A stretch of 64,000 bases of DNA. It comes from Ypsolopha sequella. Its lineage: Eukaryota; Arthropoda; Insecta; Lepidoptera; Ypsolophidae. This document shows positions 47,002 to 57,712 of the stretch, piece by piece. The position numbers and the translations under genes are program-made. The notes under the pieces were generated by a model, which did no database searches, was not told the origin of the DNA, and saw only the letters and a list, made by a program, of their open reading frames with translations. The stretch covers positions 18,863,280-18,927,279 of the forward strand of contig OW203998.1 of assembly GCA_934047225.1 (NCBI GenBank), written 5' to 3'. The number at the start of each line of letters is the position of its first letter. Position 1 is the stretch's first letter.

Positions 47002-49215
47002 CTCAGAATAAGGAATACGAATAGAAGCCTGGCTAAAAAAAGAACTGGGCATTAGCCATTGTACTCATCTAAAGTAAATTACTCTTGTGTACGAGTGAAT
47101 GAAACACCGGACCGCACTTACTTTATATTTTTTCCTGGTGTGTCACTAGATTGAACCAAGCAAATGTCAGATGGATGTAATTTGAATGTATTTTAAAAAT
47201 TATAATACCATCAAATTAAATACGTCTCATCATTGTATCGTTTTGTTGTAATATCGTTCGTTGCGTGCATCACATCTTAATTTGGTGGCATCGAAATGTC
47301 TATTGCATTTTGCGAAAGTTTACAGCTTCACCGAGAGAAATTAAACATTTTAGTGCTCTTCCTCTCAAAATTCGTGAAAGTGTGATTTATTATTGTTTGT
47401 GTTGATTGTTTTTTTAACATTGTAATAAAATGTCTTGTGCGATTGAAGGCTGTAAATCGCATACAGGATTAAAAGAAAACAACAATGAAGCAATATCATT
47501 TCATCGGTGAGTTCTGATAGTTTTTATGTTAATAAGTTGCAGGATCATACCTAAAACTCAGTAACAATAATAGTAGTTCTTGTAAATCATACTCGTGTTC
47601 AATTCTACACCGATATTTGCCTGTTTTATATAGATTTTCTGCCGACTATTAGAGCTTATGTGTTTTCGCATAGTGATGTACTAAAGTCCGTGTGGCAAAC
47701 TATCGAACATTGGTTCCCGCGGCAGCCGTGCATAAAGGATAATACCGCAGATTAATTGCAGCGCGGGTTAAAAGAAAAATAATGCCGAATAAATATCGCT
47801 GTATTTTTTTGTTACAGATTTCCAAAAAGGGAAGAATTAAAAACTGAATGGCTTAGACGAATAATTAGACCAAATTGGGCAATTAAAAAAACCAGTCATA
47901 TTTGTTCGAAACACTTTACGCCGGATTCTTTTGGACCAAACGAAAATTTAAAATGGAGGCGGTTAAAAGCAGATGCTTTACCGACGGTATATTTACCAGA
48001 TACAGACAAATTGGTAACTTTTAAATAATTATGTATAATTGCATTATCAATCTTGTTTGTAGGTACGTGCTTGTACTACGAGTGTACTATAGTATATTAA
48101 CTCGATAATTTTTCAATTTTAGGCAACAGAACCAGTACCTATGGATGTCTGTGGTGTAGAAAAGTGCATAATTGTATGTACGCAAATCGTTCTGAAAGGC
48201 CTGTTCAGAATTTGTACGTTACTTCCGTGATCGACTTCACGAAGAAATTCCGCAGATCAAGACATTTTCGTACTTAGTGGTTGACAATAAAAGTACTTTG
48301 ACAGGGTAGTTCTATCGTGAAATGAATTTTGGGAATGCTTATTGACTTGAACTGCGCATAATTTGATTTCTTATTACAGGTTATTAGGAATTTTAATAGT
48401 TCATTATTTGTTATTAGTTATTATTCAAGATAAGTTGATGTTTATTTGATAGAAATAATAAAAAAAATTAAATTACCTCTGTAGTAATTGCGCTGTCATC
48501 GCTCATCATTGACATAATATTATTATTACGAATCCTATAAGTCTATGATTATTATGATTTCTATTGTTGCGATTAATTCCTTCCTCCTTGATTAAACAAA
48601 GACGCGACATCAACGAACATCTATTTGATTGAGTTAAGAGGCGACTTAAAAAGATTCCACTTAAATAGTTTACGGTTGTATCTCTGATACAAGCTACAGT
48701 ATTTTTTGTACTAGAAACAAGCACAATTTTGGACTTAACTTATGTACCTACTTGCCTACGATATAGTAATTTGTACTTAATAAAAAATATTATGCTAAAC
48801 GAAAGATGTCCTTTTATTAATTCCTTGTTTACACAATATAACATGTGTCCCACTGGGGTAAACAGAGACCACTTTGCTATTAATTCTCATGGCCTCCTTC
48901 CAAAGCAAGAGGATGTCACCAGAAAGGTCGGTGCCTCCTGCATTCTCTTTTTTTTTCACACTTTGATACGATATAATGTGTGCTAAGCAGATTGGTCGTG
49001 GTTCATTTCGATTTGGTTTATTTATCGTAGTCAAAAATCGACATTGTTACATCACTAGCAAAGCAACGAACTAGTGACAACCTACCTAATTAAGAAAAAA
49101 CTAATACATATCCATCTCTCTCTAACGCCCTAGAATTTCGTAAGAAAATCAAGGATATTTGTCTTTCTCCGCGTATTATTTTAGCCAGGCTTCTATTTGT
49201 ATTCCTTATTCTGAG
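47002..49215 (+). mobile_element. P-like DNA transposon A (THAP type)
   Basis: Terminal inverted repeats of about 37 bp start CTCAGAATAAGG and run to GCCTGGCTAAAA at both ends. The flanks are ATTATAAC (46994-47001) and ATTATGTC (49216-49223), an 8-bp duplication with two changes; the uninterrupted target in copy 1 of the foldback reads ATTATGTC. Eight-bp duplications plus a THAP exon pair point to the P superfamily (Kolobok elements also carry THAP but duplicate TTAA). Only the THAP part of a transposase is present, so it is a deletion derivative. Element B has the same structure, so the deletion predates both insertions. Confidence 0.75.
47430..48230 (+). CDS. THAP-domain protein, three predicted exons, no catalytic domain
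   Basis: Exon 1 is 47430-47506 (donor GTGAGT), exon 2 is 47818-48013 (acceptor TTACAG, donor GTAACT) and exon 3 is 48123-48230 (acceptor TTTTAG, stop TGA). The joined frame gives 126 residues. The THAP zinc finger is complete: Cys3, Cys8, Cys55 and His58 (C-x4-C-x46-C-x2-H), with the invariant Pro28, Trp37, Phe59 and Pro81 and an AVPTIF-like motif (ALPTVY). THAP domains bind DNA and in P transposase recognise the element near its ends. No RNase H-like catalytic region follows. It may act as a repressor, but that is inference. If the second intron is retained the protein stops at 95 residues. Confidence 0.65.
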
Positions 49216-49238
49216 ATTATGTCTAAACCTCTCAGAAT
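49216..49238. other. Target remnant and excision-like footprint between the two P-like elements
   Basis: ATTATGTC (duplication of A) overlaps CTAAACCT (49223-49230), which continues the foldback sequence. Then comes CTCAGAAT (49231-49238), the left duplication of element B. After B the sequence is CTCAGAATAATGAG and again CTAAACCT (54447-54454). Without B the site would read CTAAACCT, CTCAGAATAATGAG, CTAAACCT. The middle equals 10 bases of one TIR end plus 4 of the other, as an imprecise P-type excision would leave. Confidence 0.65.
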
Positions 49239-50487
49239 CTCAGAATAAGGAATACAAATAGAAGCCTGGCTAAAATGATACGCGGAGAAAGATACCTGTC
49301 CTTGATTTTCTTACGACTTTCTAGTGCGTTAGAGAAAGATGGATATGTATTAGTTTTTTCTAAATTAGGTAGGTTGTCACTAGTTCGTTGCTTTGCTAGT
49401 GATGCAACAATGTCGAATTTTGACTACGATAAATAAACCAAATCGAAATGAACCACGACCAATCTGCCTACCGCACATTAGGGGCCAAGAGAATTAATAG
49501 CAAAGTAGTCTCTGTCTACCCCAGTGGGGCACAATGTTATATTGTGTAAATAAGGAATTAATAAAAGGACATCTTTCGTTTAGCATGATATTTTTTATTA
49601 AGTACAAATTACTATATCGTAGGCAGGTAGATACATAAGTTAAGTCCAAAATTGTGCTTGTTTCTAGTACAAAAATGATGTAGCTTGTATCAGAGATACA
49701 ACCGTAAACTATTTAAGTGGATACTTTTTAAGTCGCCTCTTAACTCAATCAAATATATGTTCGTTGATGTCGCGTCTTTGTTTTATCAAGGAGGAAGGTA
49801 TTAATCCCAACAATAGAAATCATAATAATCATAGACTTACAGATTCGTAATAATAATATTATGTCAATGATGAGCGATGGCAGCGCTATTACTACAGAGG
49901 TAATTTCAATTTTTTTATTATTTCTATCAAATAAACATCAACTTATTTTGAATAATAACTAATAACAAATAATGAACGATTAAAATACCTAATAACCTAT
50001 AATAGGAAATCAAATTATGCGCAGTTCAAGTCAATAAGCATTCCCAAAATTCATTTCACGATAGAACTACCCTGTCACTTTTATTGTCAACCGCTAAGTA
50101 CGAAAATGTCTTGATCTGCGGAATTTCTTCGTGAAGTCGATCACGGAAGTAACGTACAAGTTCTGAACAGGCCTTTCAGAACGATTTGCGAACATAGAAG
50201 TATGCACTTTTCTACACCACAGACATCCATAGGTACTGGTTCTGTTGCCTAAAATTGAAAAATTATCGAGTTAATATACTATAGTATAGTACTAGCACGT
50301 ACCTACAAACGAGATTGATAATGCAATTATACAAAATTATTTAAAGGTTACCAATGTGTCTGTATTTGGTAAAAATAACGTCGGTAAAGCATCTGCTTTT
50401 AACTGTCTCCATTTAAAATTTTCGTTTGGTCCAAAAGAATCCGGCGTAAAGTGTTTCGAACAAATATGACTGCTTTTTTAATAAGCC

Positions 50488-50683
50488 TTTGGCAGGTTGG
50501 GGTGTTAACTGAGTGAAACACAGGTTAGCTGTTAATAGTCCGATATATTCTAGTGGCTAAAACCACACCAGAAAACACGTTGATACTACACAAGGTCGGG
50601 AAGAGAACTGGCGTGGCTACGTGCCTTGCCATAAGTCGTGCGCAATTACTTATTGCTACAATCAGCAATTTCATGACTCCACA
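50488..50683 (-). repeat. 3' LTR of the non-autonomous element
   Basis: The 196-bp repeat is nearly identical to 53402-53597. Its outer edge touches AGCC. The two LTRs differ by only a few bases in a visual comparison, mostly near the inner-strand end (GGTTGGGG versus TGTTGGCT), which suggests a fairly recent insertion. Confidence 0.75.
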
Positions 50684-52158
50684 GTACATCCCTTTCTACA
50701 AAAAAAATTTTTCAAAATAAAATTTTTAACAAACTAAAAACATCTTTCATTGATTGTACCTAAATGTTTCAAAACATACTACACTGATTGTACTCTGATA
50801 CACTGTTGCAATAATAACATAATCTGACTCGACATTTAAACAATTGTAAACACAAAGCAAGCTCGTAACATGAAACTGCCTACTGGCTGACGCAATTCTT
50901 ATCTTGCTGTAATGAAAATAAATTTCAATGAAATAAAATTTCAACATTGTCCAGTACCATAATGTAAAGACTATTTTATAATGTAAAATTACACAAGATT
51001 CTTTAAGAAAACAATACAAAAAAAATGAATATAAAACTGAAAAACTCTTTAACACTAACTTCTGTAGAAATTACTCTGAAATTGAATACCAAATTAACAG
51101 ATAACAATTGAATATCGAAACAGTAAAATAACATAATAACGGTGTTATAATATCAAAAATAGTGCTATAATGGAAAATTTTCAATTTGTTCAACTACACA
51201 ATTCATAACTGGACTTTACACAGTATAATAATGTGAAAAAAAAAAATGCTATTATAAAAAACTTTAAACAATTTATAGAGGAAAAATACAAACACAAAAC
51301 TGTTACATAACACAAAAAATACATTTCCTGACATCTATCCGAATCCTAAACATTTTATAACTTTTTGGTGATCAATCCAAAAGCTAGAAAAATATCTAGT
51401 ATACCAATAGTATATCTTTACGTCATGTAAGAAAAAATTCCGGAAATTTCTACTTACATGCTTCATAGTTACACAAATTACAAACATAAATGACATTTCA
51501 ATACACAATACACAAGAAAACATAAAAATAAATTTCGCATTGCATCAAGGGTCTACATTTGCATTCTATTACGGAACCCTGTTTATTCGTCTTTGCTTAT
51601 TTGCTCTAATTCGATGTCACTCAGGTAGCGTTTCCTGCTTAACCTGACTATATATCGACATTATAAATCACTTGAAAACAATAATAAAACACTAAAAAAT
51701 TACAATCTACAAGACAAGAAAGAAAAAATATCTAAGTTTCAGAAATCTCTCTAGGATCCCTTTAATGCGGAAAGAAAAAAAATATAACTTGATAGTTTGC
51801 AAAAATACTCTCTAGGCCATTTTACGATTCACCGAGAGCTCGGAACAACTTGAAAAGTGTTCAGGTTAACATATGGCTTGCCCGTATCTATAGTTTCATT
51901 TAGCTCGCGGGTTCATATTCGAGTTATAAACTCACGGAACCCTAACATTTCATTTTATAATTTCTACGTTACACATGCTATTGCATTGAGATCTGAGTTG
52001 CTTAATCCGCATTCCCCAAATCTAATACCTTTAGCTATTCTTTAAAACTACTTTCTAGTATGATCACTACTTTGTACTTTACACAAAAATAACACAATGG
52101 TCACTGTTTCGTAAACTTTCAATTTTCTGTTTCAATTTGCCTGCTGACGTAATTCGTC

Positions 52159-52425
52159 CTATACATGTTGCTGCATCGTATTTTGGAATGCCTGTGGAGC
52201 ACTCTCCAAAGTTGACGCTCTTAATTCTTTTCTTAACCACTTTCGCATATGATTACTACACTTTGTATATAATACGTACACTGATAAAAAACACAATATG
52301 ATAACTGTTATTACTATCACAATTCCATAAATCTCCATTTTTTCTTCTAATTTCGAATTACTTGACTCGTTTGCACCATTCTGTGCTATGACAACTTGTT
52401 CATTTTTACTTTGCGGTTTACCCAT
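52159..52425 (-). CDS. Small membrane protein of the LTR element, unrecognised family
   Basis: The ATG at 52425 gives 88 residues and is preferred over the upstream one because the protein then starts MGKPQSKNEQ. That resembles an N-myristoylation signal (Gly2, Ser6, Lys7), like other MGKxxSK proteins, although Pro4 may matter. A polar stretch (VVIAQNGANESSNSKLEEK) leads to one hydrophobic segment (IYGIVIVITVIILCFLSVYV, about residues 32-51), then a Cys- and basic-rich tail (LYTKCSNHMRKWLRKELRAS). I have no firm family for it. It is the only frame in the element with clear protein features, in the sense direction of the element. Membrane attachment is inferred from sequence. Confidence 0.55.
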   Translation of the reverse strand: MGKPQSKNEQVVIAQNGANESSNSKLEEKMEIYGIVIVITVIILCFLSVYVLYTKCSNHMRKWLRKELRASTLESAPQAFQNTMQQHV

Positions 52426-53076
52426 TTTTCGGAATTTTAACCACAAAATATTTACACGACTTTTACAAAAAAACTGAATCTTTATCACTGAACCTCACAG
52501 TATGTACTGTATGCAAAATCAAAAATAATACTCTTTATGTACTTTAATCATTGCTCTAGAAAATCTACCAATCTAACTATTCTGATACGACGTGAGTTAG
52601 GTAGCGTTTTCTGCAAAACCCGACTGTATAGTCGTCAAAATAAACCATTTTTGAAAACAATAACACAACATAATAAAACAAAAAAATCTGAAATAGGTAC
52701 ATAAAATACAAAGGTTCATAAAATATCTAAATAGTTGCTTCGTAACACTATACACTGCATGGAATTGTACTGTATCCGGTCGTCACAAGAATTGTCACAC
52801 GTTGTCAGCACTTTCGTATGTGTGTGTTCATATACACATCCTGGTTTCTCTGTAATGTATATCGGGGTCTTGTTTCTTTGCACATGACGTATGTTGCTAA
52901 TAAAAATTCGCTAAATACCTCCATGGCTCAGAAAGCTTATCAAAATATTCCTCGATTTTCTTCTTTTGTAGCTACGTTCTTGAATTCTCTTACTTTTCTT
53001 GGTAACGGTGTCGAAGTCATCACTTGCAACACGTCCGCACCTTCATGTTCCGATTTTTTCTTCGGTATGCTGTCCT

Positions 53077-53355
53077 CTAGGCTATGTTTGTTATCTGGGC
53101 TACTGCTGACCTCCGGGTTTCCTCCGGGGTAATGCTGACTTCCTGCTGTTGTCCTTCGATAATGTCTCTCCTCCGGGCTGTATCTTCCGGGTTGTCATCT
53201 TCCCGGCGTTTTTGTAAATTTTTCTGCCTCCGCCTCTTGGATACTTGCCGACCACAACGTAAGTCGTTGTAATTCCCGCCGAGCCACGACTCTACTCGAC
53301 GGGGAGTTCTCTTCCCGCTGTCCTGTTTGTTCAGTTCACGAACATGATACCCCAA
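53077..53355 (-). CDS. Charged 5' reading frame of the LTR element
   Basis: This 92-residue frame begins shortly after the primer-binding site and is very rich in Arg, Glu, Asp and Gln (QVSKRRRQKNLQKRRED, then PEDTARRRDII). It has no gag-like motif or zinc knuckle. The coding strand contains several CCCGGAGG-type repeats. It may be a leader with chance openness, so I hold it weakly. Confidence 0.25.
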   Translation of the reverse strand: MGYHVRELNKQDSGKRTPRRVESWLGGNYNDLRCGRQVSKRRRQKNLQKRREDDNPEDTARRRDIIEGQQQEVSITPEETRRSAVAQITNIA

Positions 53356-53384
53356 CAGCCATAAAACGCACTGTCCAGAAATCG

Positions 53385-53400
53385 ACGTTCGGGGTCACCA
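53385..53400 (-). promoter_or_regulatory. tRNA primer-binding site
   Basis: The minus strand reads TGGTGACCCCGAACGT one base after the 5' LTR. TGG complements the CCA end of a tRNA, as expected for a primer-binding site; I have not assigned the tRNA. Confidence 0.7.
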
Positions 53401-53401
53401 C

Positions 53402-53597
53402 TTTGGCATGTTGGCTTGTTGACTGAGTGAAACACAGGTTAGCTGTTAATAGTCCGATATATTCTAGTGGCTAAAACCACACCAGAAAACACGTTGATAC
53501 TACACAAGGTCGGGAAGAGAACTGGCGTGGCTACGTGCCTTGCCATAAGTCGTGCGCAATTACTTATTGCTACAATCAGCAATTTCATGACTCCACA
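53402..53597 (-). repeat. 5' LTR of the non-autonomous element
   Basis: Partner of the repeat at 50488. The promoter would lie here in the minus sense, but no TATA box is obvious. Confidence 0.75.
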
Positions 53598-54432
53598 AGC
53601 CGTTCACTTTTTAATTCTTCCCTTTTTGGAAATCTGTAACAAAAAAATATTTATTTTTCTTTTAACTCGCGCTGCAATTAATCTGCGGTATTATCCTTTA
53701 TGCACGGCTGCCGCGGGAACCAATGTTCGATAGTTTGCCACACAGATTTTAGTACATCACTATGCAAAAAAACATAACCTCTAATAGTCGGCAGAAAATC
53801 CATATAAAAACAGGCAAATATCGTTGTAGAATTGAACACAAGTATGATTTACAATAACTACCATTATTGTTACTGAGTTTTAGGTATGATCCTGCAACTT
53901 ATTAACATAAAAACTATCAGAACTCACCGATGAAATGATATTACTTCATTGTTGTTTTCTTTTCTTCCTGTATGCGATTTACAGCCTTCAATCGCACAAG
54001 ACATTTTATTACAATGTTAAAAAAACAATCAACACAAACAATAATAAATCACACTTTTACGAATTTTGAGAGGAAGAGCATCAAAATATTTAATTTCTCT
54101 CGGTGAAGCTGTAAACTTTCGCAAAATGTATTAGACATTTCGATGCCACCAAATTAAGATGTGATGCACGAAACGAACGATATTACAACACAACGATACA
54201 ATGATGAGACATATTTAATTTGATGGTATTATAATTTTTAAAATACATCCAAATTACATCCATCTGACATTTGTTTGGTTCAATCTAGTGATACACCAGG
54301 AAAAAATATAAAGTAAGTGCGGTCCGTCGTTTCATTCACTCGTACACAGGAGTAATTTACGTTAGATGAGTACAATAGCTAATGCCCAGTTCTTATTTTA
54401 GCCAGGTTTCTATTTGTATTCCTTATTCTGAG

Positions 54433-54625
54433 CTCAGAATAATGAGCTAAACCTGGTCTTTTTTGAATGACACACGAGTGACATTTCAATATACCTACAT
54501 CATAGAGGATGCATATACAAATAAAACAACATTAGCCGCTTTATTTTTCCTTTAATATATTTAATATATTGATAAATAACCTTTTACCTTGATTTTTAGG
54601 GTTCCGTATCATTAGATTCCGTGAC
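54433..54625. mobile_element. OTU foldback element copy 2, outer end
   Basis: After CTCAGAATAATGAG the sequence CTAAACCTGGTC continues exactly where the foldback was broken at 47001. It runs through ACACGAGTGACATTTCAATA and AACATTAGCCGCTTTATTTT to ACCTTGATTTTTAGGGTTCC and TCCGTGACCCTA, the outer end also seen at 9898-9940. Confidence 0.7.
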
Positions 54626-54877
54626 CCTATTACTAATCCTCCGCTGTCTATCCATCTATCACATGGGTCTACAGCTTCAGCCGTTATAGGTAGCGCGTAA
54701 ATATTTTCACATAATGTATGTTACATTGTCCTCTATCACGGCAAATAATAATGTGGCCCCTATCACAACATAAAAAGTTCAATAAATGGAAATCCAAGGG
54801 GGGTCCAATTATTCGATGTTATTTGTTTCAGCTCTATCTTTATAAAACAAAAATTTTGAGCATATAAATATTAGAGT

Positions 54878-55345
54878 TCCGTATTCAAAAGGTGCTGATT
54901 TGTTTGTCAGGCGCTACCATTTTAGCGCCTTGTTTTTTGTCGCCTTGATGTTGCTATGTCATCTTTATTGTTGGTATTTACCATAATGATTTGGGGTTTC
55001 GTACCCATATTTTGTGATGGTAGTACGGAACCCTTCGTGAGCGAGTCTGACTTGCACTTAGCCGGTTTAATAGCGACTTAATTACGAAATGTTGATATTT
55101 ATCTTCTTAAATAGACTAAATGTGTTTTAGGGTTCCTTACCCAAAGCACAAATTATTATAACAAAGGCTCTATCGTTAGAACGGTTATACATACAAGTTG
55201 AAAATTTAGGCAGACTACTTTAAAGTAAAATAATAAAAATTAGGGTTGCTTCCTTAAAAGGTACCGAATTGTTTGTCAGGCGCTACCGTTTTATCGCTTT
55301 GTTTTTTGTCGCCTTTATGGTGCTATGGAATCTATGTTGTTGCAA
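54878..55345 (+). repeat. Two tandem members of the TTTGTCAGGCGCTACC repeat
   Basis: The first (54878-55073) runs from TTCCGTATTCAAAAGG to GAGCGAGTCTGACTTGCAC and GCCGGTTT. The second starts near 55195 (ACAAGTTGAAAATTTAGG) and repeats the GTCAGGCGCTACCG block to 55345. Both match 11778-12020. Confidence 0.55.
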
Positions 55346-55426
55346 TTTACTTTTCTAAATTTCATGATTTTCGAGTCTTAAATGGCCTTCCTTGAAAATT
55401 GTACCAAAAATAAATGACCAAAAAGT

Positions 55427-55723
55427 CTAAAAATTTTGTAACACTTTAATAATTTCATCTAAAGGCTGAGTTATTAAATAAAAACCCAGTTTTCGTGAGT
55501 GCGTGTTTCTCGGTGGTCGTAACGGCGAGTTACTGTTCCTTTCTTTTGACACATCTGTGTAGTTCTGGACTCTGGTAGGTATACACTTTCCTTGAATTAT
55601 GAACTTTCGTTTCTCCTCAAAAGATAAGTTTCCGAACGCCTGATTTTTCAATTTTGTCAAACAAACAAGGCCGTCGTCGCAAGTTTCACAAGTAAATTTT
55701 TCCATTTCAACACAACAAACCAA
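55427..55723 (-). CDS. Unrecognised 98-residue protein
   Basis: The frame begins MVCCVEMEKFTCETCDDGLV and has cysteines at C-x2-C and C-x4-C spacing in the first 22 residues. It continues FGNLSFEEKRKFIIQGKCIP and ends LGFYLITQPLDEIIKVLQNF. I do not recognise it. The last third is duplicated at 56922-57078, where an extra T breaks the frame. The methionine context and the composition are plausible for a gene, but the duplication shows at least the 3' part is repetitive, so it may belong to an unidentified transposon. Confidence 0.3.
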   Translation of the reverse strand: MVCCVEMEKFTCETCDDGLVCLTKLKNQAFGNLSFEEKRKFIIQGKCIPTRVQNYTDVSKERNSNSPLRPPRNTHSRKLGFYLITQPLDEIIKVLQNF

Positions 55724-56390
55724 CCATCAAAATTACCGAACCAATACTACCTATTTATATAATAATATGCACTAAGAAACTGAAATCTGCTCTGAATAAC
55801 GTAAATAAACATACATTCCACGCGCGATAACACCAGAAAGAAAACTAATAAAAACAAACAAAATGCTTTCTTCGCAATGAGACAACTGATGCAACACGGA
55901 TAAATTAAAAAGGTGAGACATTCCTTTTACTCCTTTGGCGACTGCATACTACGTAATTATACTGTAGCGTACTAACTACTAACGAGGCACAGCTTTTATT
56001 TGCAGAATTGACTTTTACGGTGCGAAGATAAGGGTGATAATAGCAAAATACAAATGAATAATTTATTGTGGTTTTGTAATCGAGCTCAAAGCGAGCCATG
56101 GATGTGTGCGTGCTGTACTTGCGTGAACGAGAATTTTAAAGTGTGCGTGATTAGGCTGCCTTTAGTAGCTTCTTCGGTTATACAAAGTATACGCGTGTTC
56201 TTAATGGAAGTTTGAATTTCCGCGCTCTACCGCGCGTAACCGCGCGTTGTTATTGGTCAAGAGACTGTGTTTAACTGTAAAGCGCTGAACTTATTGCAAG
56301 GTATTGCTTTATGGACGGCACGCCTCTGCATGCAAAATAAAAATTGAATGATCTCCTGTTCCTGTTTGTCTAACGAAGACAATATTATAG

Positions 56391-56675
56391 CACACCCCCG
56401 ACACTTCATAGTCCTCGCTCAAGTTATTTACCTACACTCTCACGCGCACACTGGCTTGTCCGCACACGCTTGTGTAAATGTTATGTAATAAATTTATATG
56501 TTGTCGAGAGGGACAACATATAAATGTTGTCCCTCTCGATCGACGACGCTCACACGCTTGCTGCCAGCCCTAGCCTAGCTCACGCACACACACAAGCGTG
56601 TGCGGACAAGCCAGATGTGCGCGTGAGAGTGTAGGTAAATAACTTGAGCACTCAGTATGAAGTGTCGGGGGTGTG
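56391..56675. mobile_element. MITE with CACACCCCCGACACTT ends
   Basis: The arms of about 88 bp (56391-56476 and 56588-56675) are inverted repeats ending CACACCCCCGACACTT. The centre has its own hairpin (56503-56540, GTCGAGAGGGACAACATAT and complement). A half copy is at 38493. I find no clear target duplication. Confidence 0.6.
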
Positions 56676-57078
56676 TCAGGAGAGTGGTTGCGGGCAGTTG
56701 CGTAGTCCATCCGTTACCAATTTTATGAAAGTCTCTAGACTGATTCAGGGTTCATATAAGATCAGATGCACAACTTAAAATGACCATTTCACATTTTGTT
56801 ACTTAGTCAATCAGCTTAATAAAAAATATGGATAATAGACTATAGGGCTGATCTGAACATTTTAGAAAAAATGCAAAAGCTCTATAGAAAAATTACGAAG
56901 TTACCTCTAAATTTCATGTTTTTCGAGTCTTAAATGGCCTTCCTTGAAATTTGTACCAAAAATAAATGACCAAAACGTCTAAAAATTTTGTAACACTTTA
57001 ATAATTTCATCTAAAGGCTGAGTTATTAAATAAAAACCCAGTTTTTCGTGAGTGCGTGTTTCTCGGTGGTCGTAACGG

Positions 57079-57712
57079 GCACGGCTGAGGGCGCGCTATT
57101 TGAAACTAAAAGAAAACATCGTAGAGTTCAGTTCTGATTGATGCAAAACGAGGCGCTCAATCTGACCTTATATGCACCCTTAACGCCTCACCTGCTTTGA
57201 ATCTCCTGATTTCTGCTGGGCGAGCGCACTCCATCTTAGGTTTATTAATGCTTTTCATCAGGAGTGCGGTAATGGCCAAGTGCAAGCCCATTAAGTGAAA
57301 ACTAGTTATTTGTGCAACAAGAGAGGCCTTTTTTTTGTTACGAGTGCAAGCGCAGGATTCTATAATTGAACCACGAGCGTAGCGAGTGATTCTAAGCTAG
57401 AATCCTGAGCGTGGTAAGGGATTCAAAGGCACAAGATACAGAATAAATTTGCTTTCGTGTGACACATACAACTTTTCACCTCACTAGCGAGAAAACAAAG
57501 ATGTGAAGACACCATCTTTTCGAACGAACTTATAAGAATTCAATGTTTTTTTTTTTCTATAAGCAATACACCATATAAAAATATTTCACACAAAATAAAA
57601 TGTGTTAATTGTATCCCAAAAGCCGCTAAAAATCGAAAAATCTTTGATAAACCGATCGAAAACGCAAAACATAACCATCACGCGGGAGTTTTACTCTATC
57701 TATCCGTTTCTG
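57079..57712. other. Gene-less, repeat-like
   Basis: GAGTGCAAGCGCAGGATTC and CCACGAGCGTAGCGAGTGA (57340-57392) are blocks I associate with dispersed repeats in moths. No gene is supported. Confidence 0.35.

Larger units (their letters stand above)
50488..53597 (-). mobile_element. Non-autonomous LTR retrotransposon
   Basis: Two direct repeats of 196 bp (50488-50683 and 53402-53597) bound the element. Flanking AGCC at 50484-50487 and 53598-53601 is a 4-bp target duplication. In the minus sense each LTR starts TGTGGAGTC and ends GCCAAA. A primer-binding site follows the 5' LTR and a purine-rich AGAAAGGGATG precedes the 3' LTR. The 2.7-kb interior has no protease, reverse transcriptase or integrase, so it depends on enzymes from elsewhere. 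The superfamily is not assigned: the 4-bp duplication would fit Ty3/Gypsy. Confidence 0.75.
50352..54004 (-). pseudogene. THAP gene of element B, split by the LTR element
   Basis: Exon 1 (54004-53928) encodes a THAP start like that of A (MSCAIEGCKSH) with the same donor. Exon 2 starts at 53633 after TTACAG and is cut by the LTR element after about 32 bases. It resumes at 50483 with a short deletion of the CCAAATTGG region and ends at 50352 before GT. The THAP helix containing Trp37 is lost at the break, so no working protein is expected. Confidence 0.7.
49239..54432 (-). mobile_element. P-like DNA transposon B, opposite orientation, split by an LTR element
   Basis: The ends carry the same CTCAGAATAAGG inverted repeats and perfect 8-bp flanks CTCAGAAT (49231-49238 and 54433-54440). 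The sequence is the reverse complement of element A, with moderate divergence, except for the 3.1-kb LTR element and its duplication at 50484-53601. Removing that leaves about 2.1 kb, matching A in size. B landed inside TIR-derived sequence of an earlier copy. Confidence 0.75.
55357..57078. repeat. Direct duplication of a 160-bp segment
   Basis: 55357-55519 and 56922-57078 are near-identical in the same orientation (from TTCATG-TTTTCGAGTCTTAA-like start to CGGTGGTCGTAACGG). They are 1.56 kb apart. The interval includes the MITE at 56391. Confidence 0.6.
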
